NCBI GenBank assembly: GCA_964016885.1
Contig: OZ024740.1
Span: forward strand, 204,242,929 to 204,306,928
Direction: 5' to 3'
From: Eledone cirrhosa
Lineage: Eukaryota; Mollusca; Cephalopoda; Octopoda; Eledonidae
Length of the DNA stretch: 64,000 nt
Part shown: piece by piece, positions 34,651 to 45,300 of the stretch
Layout of the letters: each line of letters begins with the position of its first letter
Position numbering within the stretch: position 1 is the first letter of the stretch
Notes under the pieces: model-generated
The model's input: only the letters and a program-made list of their open reading frames with translations
Told to the model about the DNA's origin: nothing
Databases searched by the model: none
Position numbers and translations under genes: made by a program

Positions 34651-34681
34651 TTCCATGGGTATGTCATTATTTATAAAACAA

Positions 34682-34744
34682 ATTTTATCTGATGAAAGCG
34701 CACCAAGTTTTGGTTGGTCGCCCTTGAAATATATATAATAAAAT
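34682..34744 (+). ncRNA. hammerhead ribozyme (type I)
   Basis: Stem I ATTTTAT (34682-34688) pairs with ATAAAAT (34738-34744). CTGATGA (34689-34695), a stem II with ACCAA/TTGGT and GCG/CGC, GAAA (34726-34729), ATATATAT as self-complementary stem III and predicted cleavage after A34737. It sits 30 bp after a LINE fragment without an inverted partner nearby. Confidence 0.82.
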
Positions 34745-34885
34745 AAATATGGTTTTATAAATATAGTTTCCATTTATTATTATCTTGGAATATTTACTCC
34801 AGTAACTTGTTGAGTGCTCTATATCAGTTATAAACATTTATGTTTGTCGAAATTCCAACAAATTAAATACAACTCCTACATATAT

Positions 34886-35533
<648 letters not shown>

Positions 35534-35691
35534 ACCGGCCGATTATTTTCAACTAAAAAATTTTCGGGTTTTCGCAGTTATCTCCCTTACACTTCTCGCA
35601 CGCATTCTAGTATTGCCTGTGTGAAGTGACCGTGTTTCTGCGCCTGCGCGTTCGTACCATTGTCCTTCTTGTTCCAATAACCATGCCCATT

Positions 35692-35731
35692 CCGAGCTGA
35701 GGATCCGCTAAGGTGAAACAATTGTTCTCGG
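35692..35731 (+). ncRNA. degenerate hammerhead candidate in left pseudo-LTR
   Basis: CCGAG (35692-35696), CTGAGGA (core with G at the variable position 7), TCC-GCTAA-GGT, GAAA, ACAATTGT (palindromic stem III), T, CTCGG (35727-35731). Stem I is 5 bp. Stem II has only two good pairs, so activity is doubtful. Confidence 0.5.
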
Positions 35732-35854
35732 TATGTTGAACTAACTGTTGTGTAACCACTTCTACCTAACTCGTCCCATGGACTGAGTGCTCTACCACTA
35801 CAGATATTACCTTCCTGTGTTCTACCACTATATATATATATATATATATTTATA

Positions 35855-36378
35855 ACCGACACAAAGTAAAACTAGGATACTCCTGTGCTAAGAACATGAA
35901 GGCCCACATCACCAACAGCCCTAAGAGCAACACCCCACCAGAGTGCTCTTGCCGTAAGCCCGAAGCTTGTCCCCTTCAACAGCAATGTAACACACATGCT
36001 GTAGTTTATGAAGCTGTGGTCATTTCCAACCGACCAAATCAACCACAGGAGGTCAAATCCTATGTGGGTATGGCGGAGGGCCGATTTAAGGAACGCTTCC
36101 TGAACCACCGGTCGACCTTTAGGTACCCGGACAGACGTTCATCCACGAAACTCGCGAACCACGTATTGTCCCTCAAGGACGCAAGTATAGACTACTCCAT
36201 TCAATGGAAAGCCATCACTAAGTCCAAGCCATACGCAAGGGGAAATCTGTCGTGTGGACTATGTATTGATGAACGAATAGATATTCTAAAGAGATTATAC
36301 AATAGCGATTGCCTAAACACGAGAAATGAATTCTTCACATGTTGTCCACACATATTGAAATACCTCTTACGTAACTAG
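35855..36378 (+). pseudogene. Penelope-like GIY-YIG endonuclease domain
   Basis: The frame is open from the AT tract (KVKLGYSCAKN just before the ATG at 35896) to the stop at 36378. It has the Cys cluster CSCRKPEACPLQQQC, the GIY-YIG-like segment KSYVGMAEGRFKERFLNHRS, then LSLKDASIDYSIQW, SCGLCIDERIDIL and a CCPH ending. These are the same blocks, in the same order, as the element at 10992-12236, but in a clearly different lineage. The reverse transcriptase is missing, so it is a 5'-truncated copy whose endonuclease region is intact. Confidence 0.87.
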
Positions 36379-36561
36379 AAAGCTCCGGATTGAATTACAA
36401 CAGCATCCTAACTTTCTTATCAACTAGAAACTTTTCGGACTTTCGCAGTTATCTCCCTTACACCTCTCGCACGCATTTTAGTATTGCCTGTGTGAAGTGA
36501 TCGTTTCTACGCATGCGCGTTCGTACGGTTGTCCTTCCTGTTTTGTATAACCATATCCATT

Positions 36562-36601
36562 ACGAGCTAAGGATCCGCTAAGGTGAAACAATTGTTCTCG
36601 G
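36562..36601 (+). ncRNA. degenerate hammerhead candidate in right pseudo-LTR
   Basis: Equivalent to 35692-35731 but the core reads CTAAGGA, so the invariant G5 is lost. Stem I shrinks to CGAG/CTCG. Probably inactive. Confidence 0.4.
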
Positions 36602-36628
36602 TATGGTGAACTAACTGTTGTGTAACCA

Positions 36629-36680
<52 letters not shown>

Positions 36681-36801
36681 GGAGGTGAGTTTTATTGTAG
36701 TACAATAAAGCAATGCAGATATCGAATAAGAAGCACTCTACAGTTTGTGGGACTGGAGTATGCATAATATAAGATCAAAAGATGGTTAAAGGAGTTCCAT
36801 A

Positions 36802-36872
36802 TATTTTATTATGCGCATTTCAAAAACAAACATCATCAAACAATAATATTTGCGTTTTCATCAGATAAAACA
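36802..36872 (-). ncRNA. hammerhead ribozyme (type I), left hairpin arm
   Basis: Minus strand: TGTTTTAT, CTGATGA, stem II with GCAAATATTATT opposite GATGATGTTTGT (several mismatches), GAAA, ATGCGCAT, A, ATAAAATA. Confidence 0.82.
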
Positions 36873-36991
36873 GGAGAACATGATATGAAGGCTAAAAAAA
36901 CACTTGTTGATAGTGCAGTTTAAAAACAACATATGTTGTTTTAAAACTGCACTATCAACAAGTGTTTTTTAGCCTTCATATCATGTTCTCC

Positions 36992-37062
36992 TGTTTTATC
37001 TGATGAAAACGCAAATATTATTGTTTGATGATGTTTGTTTTTGAAATGCGCATAATAAAATA
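36992..37062 (+). ncRNA. hammerhead ribozyme (type I), right hairpin arm
   Basis: TGTTTTAT (36992-36999), CTGATGA (37000-37006), GAAA (37043-37046), ATGCGCAT, predicted cleavage after A37054, ATAAAATA (37055-37062). It is the inverted twin of 36802-36872. Confidence 0.82.
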
Positions 37063-37092
37063 TATGGAACTCCTTTAACCATCTTTTGATCT

Positions 37093-37095
<3 letters not shown>

Positions 37096-37180
<85 letters not shown>
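37096..37180. repeat. (AT)n microsatellite
   Basis: Pure AT tract between the two fold-back elements. Confidence 0.95.
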
Positions 37181-37182
<2 letters not shown>

Positions 37183-37194
37183 CGAAGGAAATGT

Positions 37195-37358
37195 GGTAAG
37201 GAACCAGGTGGACCATAACGCACCAAAGTACTCAATACTTAGGGTAGTAGAGTGGGTAATAGGAATCAGTAAGACCCCGACGGCTGAGCTCAAGCCGTTT
37301 CGACGGCTATTAGCCGTCGAAACGGCTTGAGCTCAGCCGTCGGGGTCTTACTGGTTCC

Positions 37359-37429
<71 letters not shown>

Positions 37430-37477
37430 TATTGAGTACTCTGGTGCGTCCACTTGGTATCTTATCACACCCTCTTT

Positions 37478-37480
<3 letters not shown>
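37195..37480. repeat. fold-back repeat with perfect 50-bp arms
   Basis: From 37258, 'cagtaagaccccgacggctg' runs into 'agctcaagccgtttcgacgg' and is followed at once by the exact inverse, ending near 37360. 'agtattgagtactctggtgc' (37429) is the inverse of 37222-37243. It is related to 19780-19980. No frame is present. Confidence 0.88.

Positions 37481-37540
<60 letters not shown>
37363..37540. repeat. (AT)n tracts
   Basis: Two AT tracts (37363-37427 and 37481-37540) interrupted by the right flank of the fold-back. Confidence 0.95.
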
Positions 37541-37543
<3 letters not shown>

Positions 37544-37597
37544 GAACATATACGTTCATTATTTACTGTTAATAAACATGCATATTTTTTTTTTCAG

Positions 37598-37767
37598 TGA
37601 TGGCGTTTCAGTAGCAGGGAGAAACTTCAAGAGTTCGATAACTAAGAGCTGGGTGTCGGATGTCAATTGCACAATACAATCAAAATCGTTAAGTGATTGC
37701 CAACATATTCTTCTTGATCACCAGACATGTCCAGTCGCTAAATTAATAGGAGTCAAATGTTTCAATG
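37598..37767 (+). CDS. SRCR exon 6: domain 3, second half
   Basis: A 170-nt exon, acceptor TTTTTTTTCAG, donor GTTAGT, phase 2 in and 1 out. It encodes SWVSDVNCTIQSKSLSDC, LLDHQTC and LIGVKCFN. With exon 5 it gives the full set of six cysteines. Confidence 0.94.
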
Positions 37768-37804
37768 GTTAGTAGTTTTATAATCATGTTTTATGATACT
37801 TAGG

Positions 37805-39200
37805 CGGCGTATTGACAATCTGCATTCAGCAAATATTGAGCGATAACATCTCCACACAAGACATCAACGCGCAATTTCAACATTTCATGACATCAATACA
37901 AACCATATGCCGGAAAAAAAGGCCGACAGACACCAAAATGTTATTCCCAGAGGCACGAACATCTTTATAAGATGAAAAACAAAGATCTCAAATCTGTTAA
38001 GAAAGAACCCCATTTGAAACAGGCACTGCTTGAAATTGAATCTTCACTCAAATTTTCTCATGAAAAGGAGAGGGCAGAGAGAAAGGATGGTACCATAAAA
38101 AATATTAAAACAAACCCTACGGCCTTCTTTAAATTTGCCAAAATGACTGCCTCGGTACACTGCAAGATTGGGTCACTTTTCCATAAAAATAGCTCACTGG
38201 CCGAGGATCCTCAAGGAATACGTGAAATACTGAATGAACAGTATAAAAGTGTTTCCACCCACCCCCAATGAAGCTCATGCAAATAACAAAGCCAAGAGAA
38301 TTATTTGATGCCACAGTAACACAGGGAGAAATAGCGACCATCAACCACATAGGAAGATGTAATATCAACCACGGAGGAAGATGTAATATCAGCTATGGAA
38401 GAAATGAGAGCCAACTCAGCTTCTGGACCTGATGGATTCCAAGCAGTCCTCCTAAAAACATGCAAGCGTATCTTAGTAAGACCTGTGAAGATCTTCTTCA
38501 GAAGTTCTCTGGCGAGCGGTAAACTACCCAGAGAGCTAAAAAACAAAAGGGCATAATATGTCTTATCCATAAAGGAGGAAGCAGAGCAGAGGCTAAAACT
38601 ACAGGCCGGTCTCCCTGACTTCACATATAAGTAAACTGATCGCGTTCCTCGAGGAAAATGACCTAACTAACACACAGCACGGCTTTCGTCCGGGAAGAAC
38701 ATCCCTTAGACAGCTTTTACAACACTACGACTGAAACAGCTGCGGGACTACTCAAATGTGGATGTGATATATCTTGACTTTGCGAAGGCCTTCGATAAGG
38801 TCGACCATGGAATATTACACAAACTACACAGATTCGGCATAGTTGTAAAATTAGGTGAGTGACTGCATGACTTCTTAAAAGACAGGAGCTAGACTGTTGC
38901 AGCCAACAAGATGCTCTCAAAGGAAACATCAATAACAAGTGGGATGCCCCAGGAAACTTCTTGGGACCACTACTGTTTTTTTTGTGTGTGGCTCACTCAG
39001 ACATGCTCTCTGCAGTACATACAACATCCCTCACTAGCTAAGCTAAGCTAATGACACAGATATAACACAGGCAATGAAGAAACCGACTGATGCTACTCTT
39101 TTAAAACAAGATCTGGACGTCATATACAAATGGGCTGAAGACAACTATATGCAATTTAATGTTCGAAAATTTCAAGCCCGTCGATATCACCTGCAAACAC
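37805..39200 (+). pseudogene. LINE polyprotein fragment (CR1/L2/Rex1-like)
   Basis: Starts 40 bp after SRCR exon 6. Pieces in order: a pre-RT segment NKDLKSVKKEPHLKQALLEI with TNPTAFFKFAK, then 'SASGPDGFQAVLLKTC' (38415-38465), KLPRELK, a segment like GRSPxxxxHI, and a block matching YLDFAKAFDKVDHGILH (about 38765-38820), and LGPLLFF near 38965. Many stops. A (GT)n tract (39237-39310) follows. Similar to the copy at 39830-41075 but not the same subfamily. Confidence 0.72.
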
Positions 39201-39227
39201 AATGACAGTACAACAAAGCTACATGTT

Positions 39228-39236
<9 letters not shown>

Positions 39237-39310
<74 letters not shown>
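39237..39310. repeat. (GT)n microsatellite
   Basis: Pure GT tract. Confidence 0.95.
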
Positions 39311-39312
<2 letters not shown>

Positions 39313-39371
39313 AGTATTTTCGTAGAAAACGTAAAGGAAAAAAGAGTGCTCGCTGTATTGTACAGAGCTAT

Positions 39372-39584
39372 CTAATTACAGAATAAACAACACGGTGTAA
39401 TTATTTCATTACCGAAAGTTTCGAGATACTAGATCATTCATACAGAAACATTTAGCTCGGTGGTCAGTGAAAATAACTATAATTGTTTTCACTGACGAAC
39501 GAGGTAAATGTTTCTGTAAGAATCATCTAGTTTCTCGAAACTTTCGGTAATGAAATAATTACACTGTGTTGTTTATTATGTAAT
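39372..39584. repeat. fold-back element, about 95-bp arms
   Basis: 'taattacagaataaacaaca' ... 'accgaaagtttcgagatact' on the left is the inverse of 'ctagtttctcgaaactttcg' ... 'tgttgtttattatgtaatta' on the right. The centre is near 39480. Arms match at roughly nine bases in ten. No coding. Confidence 0.85.
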
Positions 39585-39611
39585 TATATATATATATATT
39601 ATATATATATA

Positions 39612-39781
39612 CAGTAAAATTCCGTTATAACGAAATTCACGGGGTATAAAAAAATTCGTTGTAAGGGAAAATTCTTTATAACGAAAGCGACCTGACACAT
39701 TGAGTGTGTGGCCGGAGATTGAAAAAAATTTCGTTATACTAAAATATTAATTATAATGGTATTCATTATAACGGAATTTTA

Positions 39782-39784
<3 letters not shown>
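39612..39784. mobile_element. pogo/Tc1-like MITE
   Basis: Left end CAGTAAAATTCCGTTATAAC and inverted right end AGGTAAAATTCCGTTATAAT match over about 20 bp. TA flanks both ends. The interior repeats GTTATAACGAA motifs. It is 173 bp and non-coding. Confidence 0.85.
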
Positions 39785-39816
<32 letters not shown>

Positions 39817-39829
39817 TGAACTCCAATCA

Positions 39830-41075
39830 CCATGGTTTCCGTAATGGAAGGGAGTGCCTAACGCACCTCCTGCATCACCTTTTGATGATGTTTTGAGAGC
39901 TTGGAGAGAGGGCTCCAACACTGATGTCATCTACCTTGATTTCAGCAAGGCCTTTGACAGGGTTGATCATAAGATTCTATTGAAAAGACTATCCAACATT
40001 GGTGTCTCTGGAAAGTTACTACAGTGGATCAAGTGTTTCCTGACAGACAGAGCCCAATATGTTGTAGTCGGAGGAGTAAAATCAAGCCCAGCCAAAGTCA
40101 GCAGTGGCGTCCCACAATGCACTGTGTTGGGCCCGCTTCTTTTCATCATCTACATTAATGACATTACTGACATCATCAAACACAGCAACATTAGAATCTT
40201 CGCAGATGATTTCAAGCTCCAAAGGGTCATCAATGAGGTGGGTGACCGGACTTGCCTTCAGTCAGACTTATTGGCTGTTATCCAATGGGTGGAAAAGAAC
40301 AATATGCTGTTGAATGAGGATAAGTTCGAGTTAATCCACGAAAAAAGGATGGCCTGAAACTCCCATACTCTCTTCCTTCAGGTGAAACTCTCGTGGCATC
40401 CAAAAACATCAGAGACTTGGGAGTAATTGTGGACAACAACATAAGCTGGGCCACTCATATAAACAGCAAAGTTGACATGTCCCGCAGAATGTGTTCCTGG
40501 ATTCTCAGAACCTTCCAGTCGAGAACTATCCACACTATTATCCTTCTCTTCTCCACTTTTGCCCGACCCCACCTTGAATACTGTTGTCCACTGTGGTCTC
40601 CCCATACGAAACAAAGTATCATGAAAGTTGAAGAACCCCAAAGGTCAATCCCCAAAAAATAGATGGCATGACAGGCCTTGACTATTGGAGTCGATTAGAA
40701 AAGCTCAACCTTTATTCTCTCTAACGTCGCCGTGAGCGCTACATTATCTGCATGGTGTGGAAAATATTCCATCAGCATTGCCCAAATGATGTTGGCATTA
40801 CCTTTAAAGTACACCTAAGGCTTGGGTCCCGTGCTATCCGCCCACGACAAAAATCTCACTCGCATCTCATAACAACAATACGGCACAATTATTTCACCTC
40901 AATTGGACCCGCTCTCTTTAACATTACACCAAAACACATTAAAACAAAAACAGACCCCATAAAGTTCAAGAAGTCTTTGGACAAATTCCTTCAAGAAATC
41001 CCGGATAAACCCGGATATGCCTCCGTAAACAATAACTCTCTACTTGAGTGGGCCATGGTGCCCCAATCCTGATTT
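39830..41075 (+). pseudogene. LINE ORF2 fragment, RT palm to C-terminus (CR1/Rex1-like)
   Basis: The first frame (39854-40357) contains DVIYLDFSKAFDRVDHKILL, VSSGVPQCTVLGPLLFIIYI and the catalytic segment RIFADDFKL, so the FADD box is intact. The last Gly of the GVPQG motif is Cys. After a frameshift near 40360 come DLGVIVDNNISWATHI and FARPHLEYCCPLWSPHTKQS, and a third frame (40752-41072) ends with FKKSLDKFLQEIPDKPGYAS. 5'-truncated at an AT tract. Confidence 0.82.
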
Positions 41076-41089
41076 GAAAGACTTCGCCA

Positions 41090-43195
41090 AGTTAGACATG
41101 GCCTGGGCCAATACTGACTGAAACCTATCAAAGTTATCAAAGTTATCAAAGTTATATATATATATATATATATAAAATATAATATAAATCGATGTAGCCA
41201 GGTCCGTTGTCTCACAATCTTTTCTGCCATTTCTAAAAATGACTGCTAATCTGCTGCTACAGTCCGTACTGCGTCTGTATATGCATATTGTCTTCTCTTT
41301 GTTGGGGCGGCACGCGCAACATCAGCATACTTCCGGGGCAGTGACTCTATGTGCTGTGTCGTGTGTTTGTATTGGTTTGGCTGGAATATTTGGGATACAG
41401 CTCAGCAAAGCCATGTGTAACCCTATGTGGACATAGGCCCACTCAATTTCCTTTCATTTCTTCTTTATCTGTATCAAAGTCCTCAAAACGCCATAGCTCT
41501 TCAAGGTCTCCGCATTTATTTTGCATGTATACAGGCGTAAACATATTGTTTAGAAACCTATACATGGGCTCATCAAGTTCATTTGCATATAGAGCTATAT
41601 ATATATATACATGGTGGCTGCCAACTCGTTTTCGGGTACGGCCACTACTTTATATCCATGTAGGAGAACCCCTACCGATGCGCTGAACGAGTGTGACTTT
41701 TTAGTCCAGTCAGCCACTTGAAAACTCTGGTACAAACACTACACTTGTGACAATTATTGACACATAGTGTTGGGCCCATGGTACCATGTGACGACAAGTG
41801 CAGAGAGATCTCCAGATATAAAGCAATGCCTGTGCTGTGAAGCTTTTATAGTGAGCAAAGGCACTGCACAAAGCCAGTCCCACTCTCTTAACGAAGATGC
41901 TATTTACCAAAAAGAAGAACAAGTCAACATCATTGGATACCATCAGGGTTGCAGGTGTTATATCAGAGTTTTCCTTCTCCTAGAATTCCTCCTTGACGAA
42001 GGCTAAGGGGTCATCTCTCCCAGTGATTTTGGACGGCCATTGACTCTTAAGAGCTCCTTTGCCCTTTGACAGGTTTTGTTTTTAGTCCTGCAGGATATCC
42101 AAAGTCACCCTCCTCACCAAGAAACCTTGGTGGGGTTGCCAGTTTAATCGCCAACGACCCAACCATATACATACATAAACATACATATATACATTTAATT
42201 CGTGATCACATCACATCTCCCTCAGTAATCATGTGAGAACGCCAAATCTCGTTTTTCAAGAGCTTTATCTATCTTCAGTGACGTTAACTCACTCGGTCCT
42301 GAGGCAAAATCAGTTGATAGTTTATATATAGTTAATTGTGTATGTGTGCGTGTGTGTGTGGAGGGGGGGTGTACGCGTCGAAATAGAATTTCCACTGGTT
42401 CCAGCTCATATGAACTGTCTCTTCGTGAACTTTTAGTGGAAGTTACTGAGGATTTCACCAACATTTCACCAACCTTTAACGTAATCGCCATAAAGTTTCA
42501 GTCTAACGCTGTGTAAAAGCCGGTCATTTGAAAAATATTAGAAGAGGCTATGTAGCCAGTCCCGGTAAGAGTGTCAGACACCATGAGTTGCGGTCCGAGT
42601 TAAAATAATTATTAAGACAATTTGAAATCTTTCCCACCATCAATTGTTAAAAAATAAGTTAAAATCATTTAGTCATCATCTTATTATAATTCTGCTTAAT
42701 AATTTTAGCAGAGTCAAATATTTTCAAAATTAAGAATTTTAACAGAAAAGCACGACTTGGGTTAATGATAGTAGTCACTACCTGGGTTCTAAAACACTAT
42801 TTATTATTTAGCAGCAAAATAAGATTCCGGGACACGGCTAGAGTTGCGTCCCTTTAAGGTTTACCGGTAAATTAAGCTTAAAAAGCATGCTTGTCTATTT
42901 TGTAGGGACCGGCTACGTAGCTTATTCCAAAACTATTTTGTTCTACGTTATGAATTACAGGTATAATCCATCAAACTGAGTTCAAAATAGTTTTCGTCTA
43001 CCAATTTCCCGGAAATAAAAATTGTTTTTAATTTCTGATTTCATGATGATGGTGGTGGTGGTGGTGGTGGTACATGAAAGTTGACTATATCTGATTTCAC
43101 TAAACATTGAGGATGAAATATATCTTCTTATTTCAATAATATAATGAGATATGCTAAACTTTAATTGACATAAATGTTATTTGCTGTCTAGTATA
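41090..43195. other. intron sequence with scattered repeat scraps
   Basis: A triple 'tcaaagttatcaaagttatc' and an AT tract lie at 41130-41175. A short hairpin 'caccaagaaaccttggtg' lies at 42116-42134. A (GGT)n run is at 43049-43071. Several short open frames (for example 41239-41436) show no conserved motif. No gene is called. Confidence 0.4.
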
Positions 43196-43206
43196 TGTAA
43201 AGTGGA

Positions 43207-43475
43207 TCTGCGTGGGGTAGTGGTAAGGGTGTTGGGCTTATGACCATAACGTCGTAGGTTCGATTCCTGGACTGTGTTGTGTTGTGTTCTTGAGCAAAAC
43301 ACTTCATTTCACGCTTCATTGCTCCAGTAAAACCCCAGCAATAGCTGGGGTTTTAACCCTGCGATGGACTGGCGTCATGTCCAGTAGAGGAGTATTGCAC
43401 ACTCAGGTGCTCAACGCCATGGAAAGTACTGGGATAAGCCTGATGAGCCTCTGGGCTTGAGACAGACTTTAGAGT
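43207..43475 (+). mobile_element. SINE family 3, full-length
   Basis: tRNA-like head 'ctgcgtggggtagtggtaag' with a perfect B box 'ggttcgattcc' (43257-43267). The body is 'gagcaaaacacttcatttca', 'cgatggactggcgtcatgtc' and the end 'tgagcctctgggcttgagac'. It lies 100 bp before SRCR exon 7. Confidence 0.85.
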
Positions 43476-43572
43476 ATATGTAAAACAATATTTTCTCGAT
43501 AATATATATTCCATTAGTCTAATTACAAATATTTATTTTTATTACAATTTCATTTCAATTTCTTTGTCTCAG

Positions 43573-43705
43573 TAAAAGCTCGGTTTCTTTCCGGTAGCGA
43601 CAGAGGTGCTGTTCAAGTCTTCTACGATGGAAATTGGAGATTTATTAGTTATAACCATTTCGTATATGATGCAGGACGTGTCATCTGCAGAATGTTGGGA
43701 TTTAC
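43573..43705 (+). CDS. SRCR exon 7: domain 4, first half
   Basis: A 133-nt exon, acceptor TTTGTCTCAG, donor GTAAGT, phase 1 in and 2 out. It encodes KARFLSGSDRGAVQVFYDGN, WRFISYNHF and GRVICRMLGFT. The first conserved cysteine is replaced (WRFIS instead of WGTVC), so one disulfide of the usual set cannot form. Confidence 0.92.
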
Positions 43706-43764
43706 GTAAGTAATCAACTGTTAATAATTTCATATATATAATGTAATTAATATATAATATATAA

Positions 43765-44015
43765 AGTAAAAAGACTCCCCCCTTCGGTTACGAATTACTG
43801 AGGTTTTTGCACCTAGAAAGGCACAAAACCGAGCAAGGTGATCTTGTTGAAGACCAACAGTAACCTATGTATGCCACCAATGTCATCCAAGTGAAAGACA
43901 ATGGCTGATACAGCTTGGCACCAGTGACGTCGCAACAGTTGAGTGAACTGGAGCAACGTGAAATAAAGTGTTCGATTATGAAACCAATACACTAACCACT
44001 AGGCCACACACCTCC
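43765..44015 (-). mobile_element. SINE family 4 copy with inverted tRNA-like head
   Basis: 'cttcggttacgaattactga', 'tttgcacctagaaaggcac', 'cttggcaccagtgacgtcgc', then 'acactaaccactaggccaca', which is a tRNA-like head read in reverse. Confidence 0.7.
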
Positions 44016-44935
44016 ACATATATATTATAAGCATAACTTTCTGTGAATGTAGCCATGGCCAAAAAGAGTTGACGTCATCAGATTATGTCGAACATTCATT
44101 GAGTGTTTCGATCCTGAACTGTAACACCCTCTAGTTTCTGGGTCGGCAATGATGGTCAAATTGCTATCTATCTCCTCCTGGCTTCCAACTTATTTCCTCT
44201 TTCTTGTTAACATAACTGGTAAGAGGCTTCTACCTTCTCTCTTCCAATAGTAGTGGATATTTTATATACCGGTTGGGCTGGGTATAGCCATGCCTCACAC
44301 CCTTTTCCTCTGTATAATACAATTGATATAATATAATATTATATGTGTGTGTGTGTGTGTGTGTGTAATTCTTAGATGTATTTTCTAAGGTTGCTACTAT
44401 ATAAAGATATATTTTCGGCAACACAACAAATGGTCTTCAAATCAAAATATTCTTTTATTACTCAAATATAAATTTCTGTATTTCCACCTTGGTTTCGTAA
44501 TTTCAGATGACCATAATAGGCAATAGCACCTATTGACCTCTACAAAGACTTCTCTGGCTGCCTCTAAATTATCATGGCTGCGTAAGAAATGCATTTTAAT
44601 ACTTATATTGCATTCAAGATTCTTGGAAGGAAAATATAACTTATTTATTCGATCATCCTAGTTTTCGGATTTGATATTGTCCAAAACGCTTTCACATCTT
44701 CTGTTAATGCAACCAAAATATTTTTCTTGAGTAAACTCATAAATAGCACGTCCTTCATTAATATTCTTGGGCACATCAAAGATGCCTTCAATTTCTCTGG
44801 ATTTAGAGTTGGAAATATTCCACGTAGATATTTGCATAGATATATGTCGGCATATTAATCCCCGAAATATGTCGATTTCTCTTTAGTAATCAAACATTTG
44901 TAATCTTACATTCTAACATTTTGCGCGTCTCTCTT
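44016..44935. other. intron sequence, nothing recognised
   Basis: No repeat or coding region recognised apart from a (GT) tract at 44345-44367. Confidence 0.4.
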
Positions 44936-44939
44936 ACAG

Positions 44940-45103
44940 GCGATTTGAAACCAGTTATAGCTATGGTGGTAGTAACGTGAACACATTTCAATTGAAGTCA
45001 TTTGATTGCCATGGAAATGAATCTGTGATAACGGAATGTACTAATCTGCAGTGGGGAATGGTCGCAGCTAACGTGCAGTACACCTGTGTGAGATGTTCTT
45101 CAG
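44940..45103 (+). CDS. SRCR exon 8: domain 4, second half
   Basis: A 164-nt exon, acceptor CTCTTACAG, donor GTATCT, phase 2 in and 1 out. It encodes YGGSNVNTFQLKSFDCHGNE, then VITEC, QYTC and VRCSS. An extra cysteine lies two residues after the usual last one (YTCVRC), perhaps compensating for the loss in exon 7. Confidence 0.92.
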
Positions 45104-45300
45104 GTATCTTATATCTCTTTTATGCCACAACTAACGACAATCTAGTCTAAGTGAGTTATTCCCCAGGTAGTTATTTCTTTAATGCCACAGTTAACTACTA
45201 TCGTGTCTAAGTGAGTTATTCTTCAGGTCATTTCTTTAATGGCACAGCTCACGACAATCTAATCTAAGTGAGTTATTCCTCAGGTAGCTTATATTTCTTC
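45104..45300. repeat. short tandem duplication after SRCR exon 8
   Basis: A unit of about 60-70 bp ('atttctttaatgccacag ... ctaagtgagttattcctcagg') recurs about three times from 45110 to 45300. It copies the region near the donor of exon 8. Confidence 0.75.

Larger units (their letters stand above)
35563..36630 (+). mobile_element. Penelope-like element with direct terminal repeats
   Basis: Direct repeats of about 195 bp (35563-35758 and 36431-36630) flank a GIY-YIG ORF. They share 'ttcgcagttatctcccttac', 'tattgcctgtgtgaagtga', 'ggatccgctaaggtgaaaca' and 'actaactgttgtgtaaccac'. Direct pseudo-LTRs around a 5'-truncated ORF are typical of Penelope-like elements. AT tracts border both sides. 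Confidence 0.82.
36677..37095. mobile_element. near-perfect fold-back (hairpin) carrying two hammerheads
   Basis: Arms of about 165 bp (36762-36930 and 36943-37093) are almost perfect inverted copies, separated by a loop around CATATG at 36939. The left outer part (36677-36775) equals the end of the 9829-12962 Penelope-like element. It looks like the two termini of that family joined with all coding sequence removed. AT tracts lie on both sides. Confidence 0.88.

Noticed and set aside
37258..37363. Palindrome with CGAAAC-GGC...GCCGTC as a hammerhead
   Set aside because: The 3' half is suggestive but the CUGANGA element is absent.
37075..37559. Long Tyr-Ile repeat reading frames in AT tracts (also 34814-35107 and others)
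   Set aside because: They are translations of (AT)n microsatellites and have no protein-like content.
41239..41436. Small plus-strand frame with a hydrophobic segment
   Set aside because: No conserved motif, no splice context and it lies in repetitive intron DNA.
43207..43290. tRNA gene based on a good B box
   Set aside because: The body and repeated occurrence show it is the head of a SINE; no acceptor stem was found.
43440..43475. CTGATGAGCCTCTGGGCTTGAGAC in the family 3 SINE as a hammerhead
   Set aside because: GAGA replaces GAAA and no stem III or stem I partner is visible. It could be worth checking in the SINE consensus.
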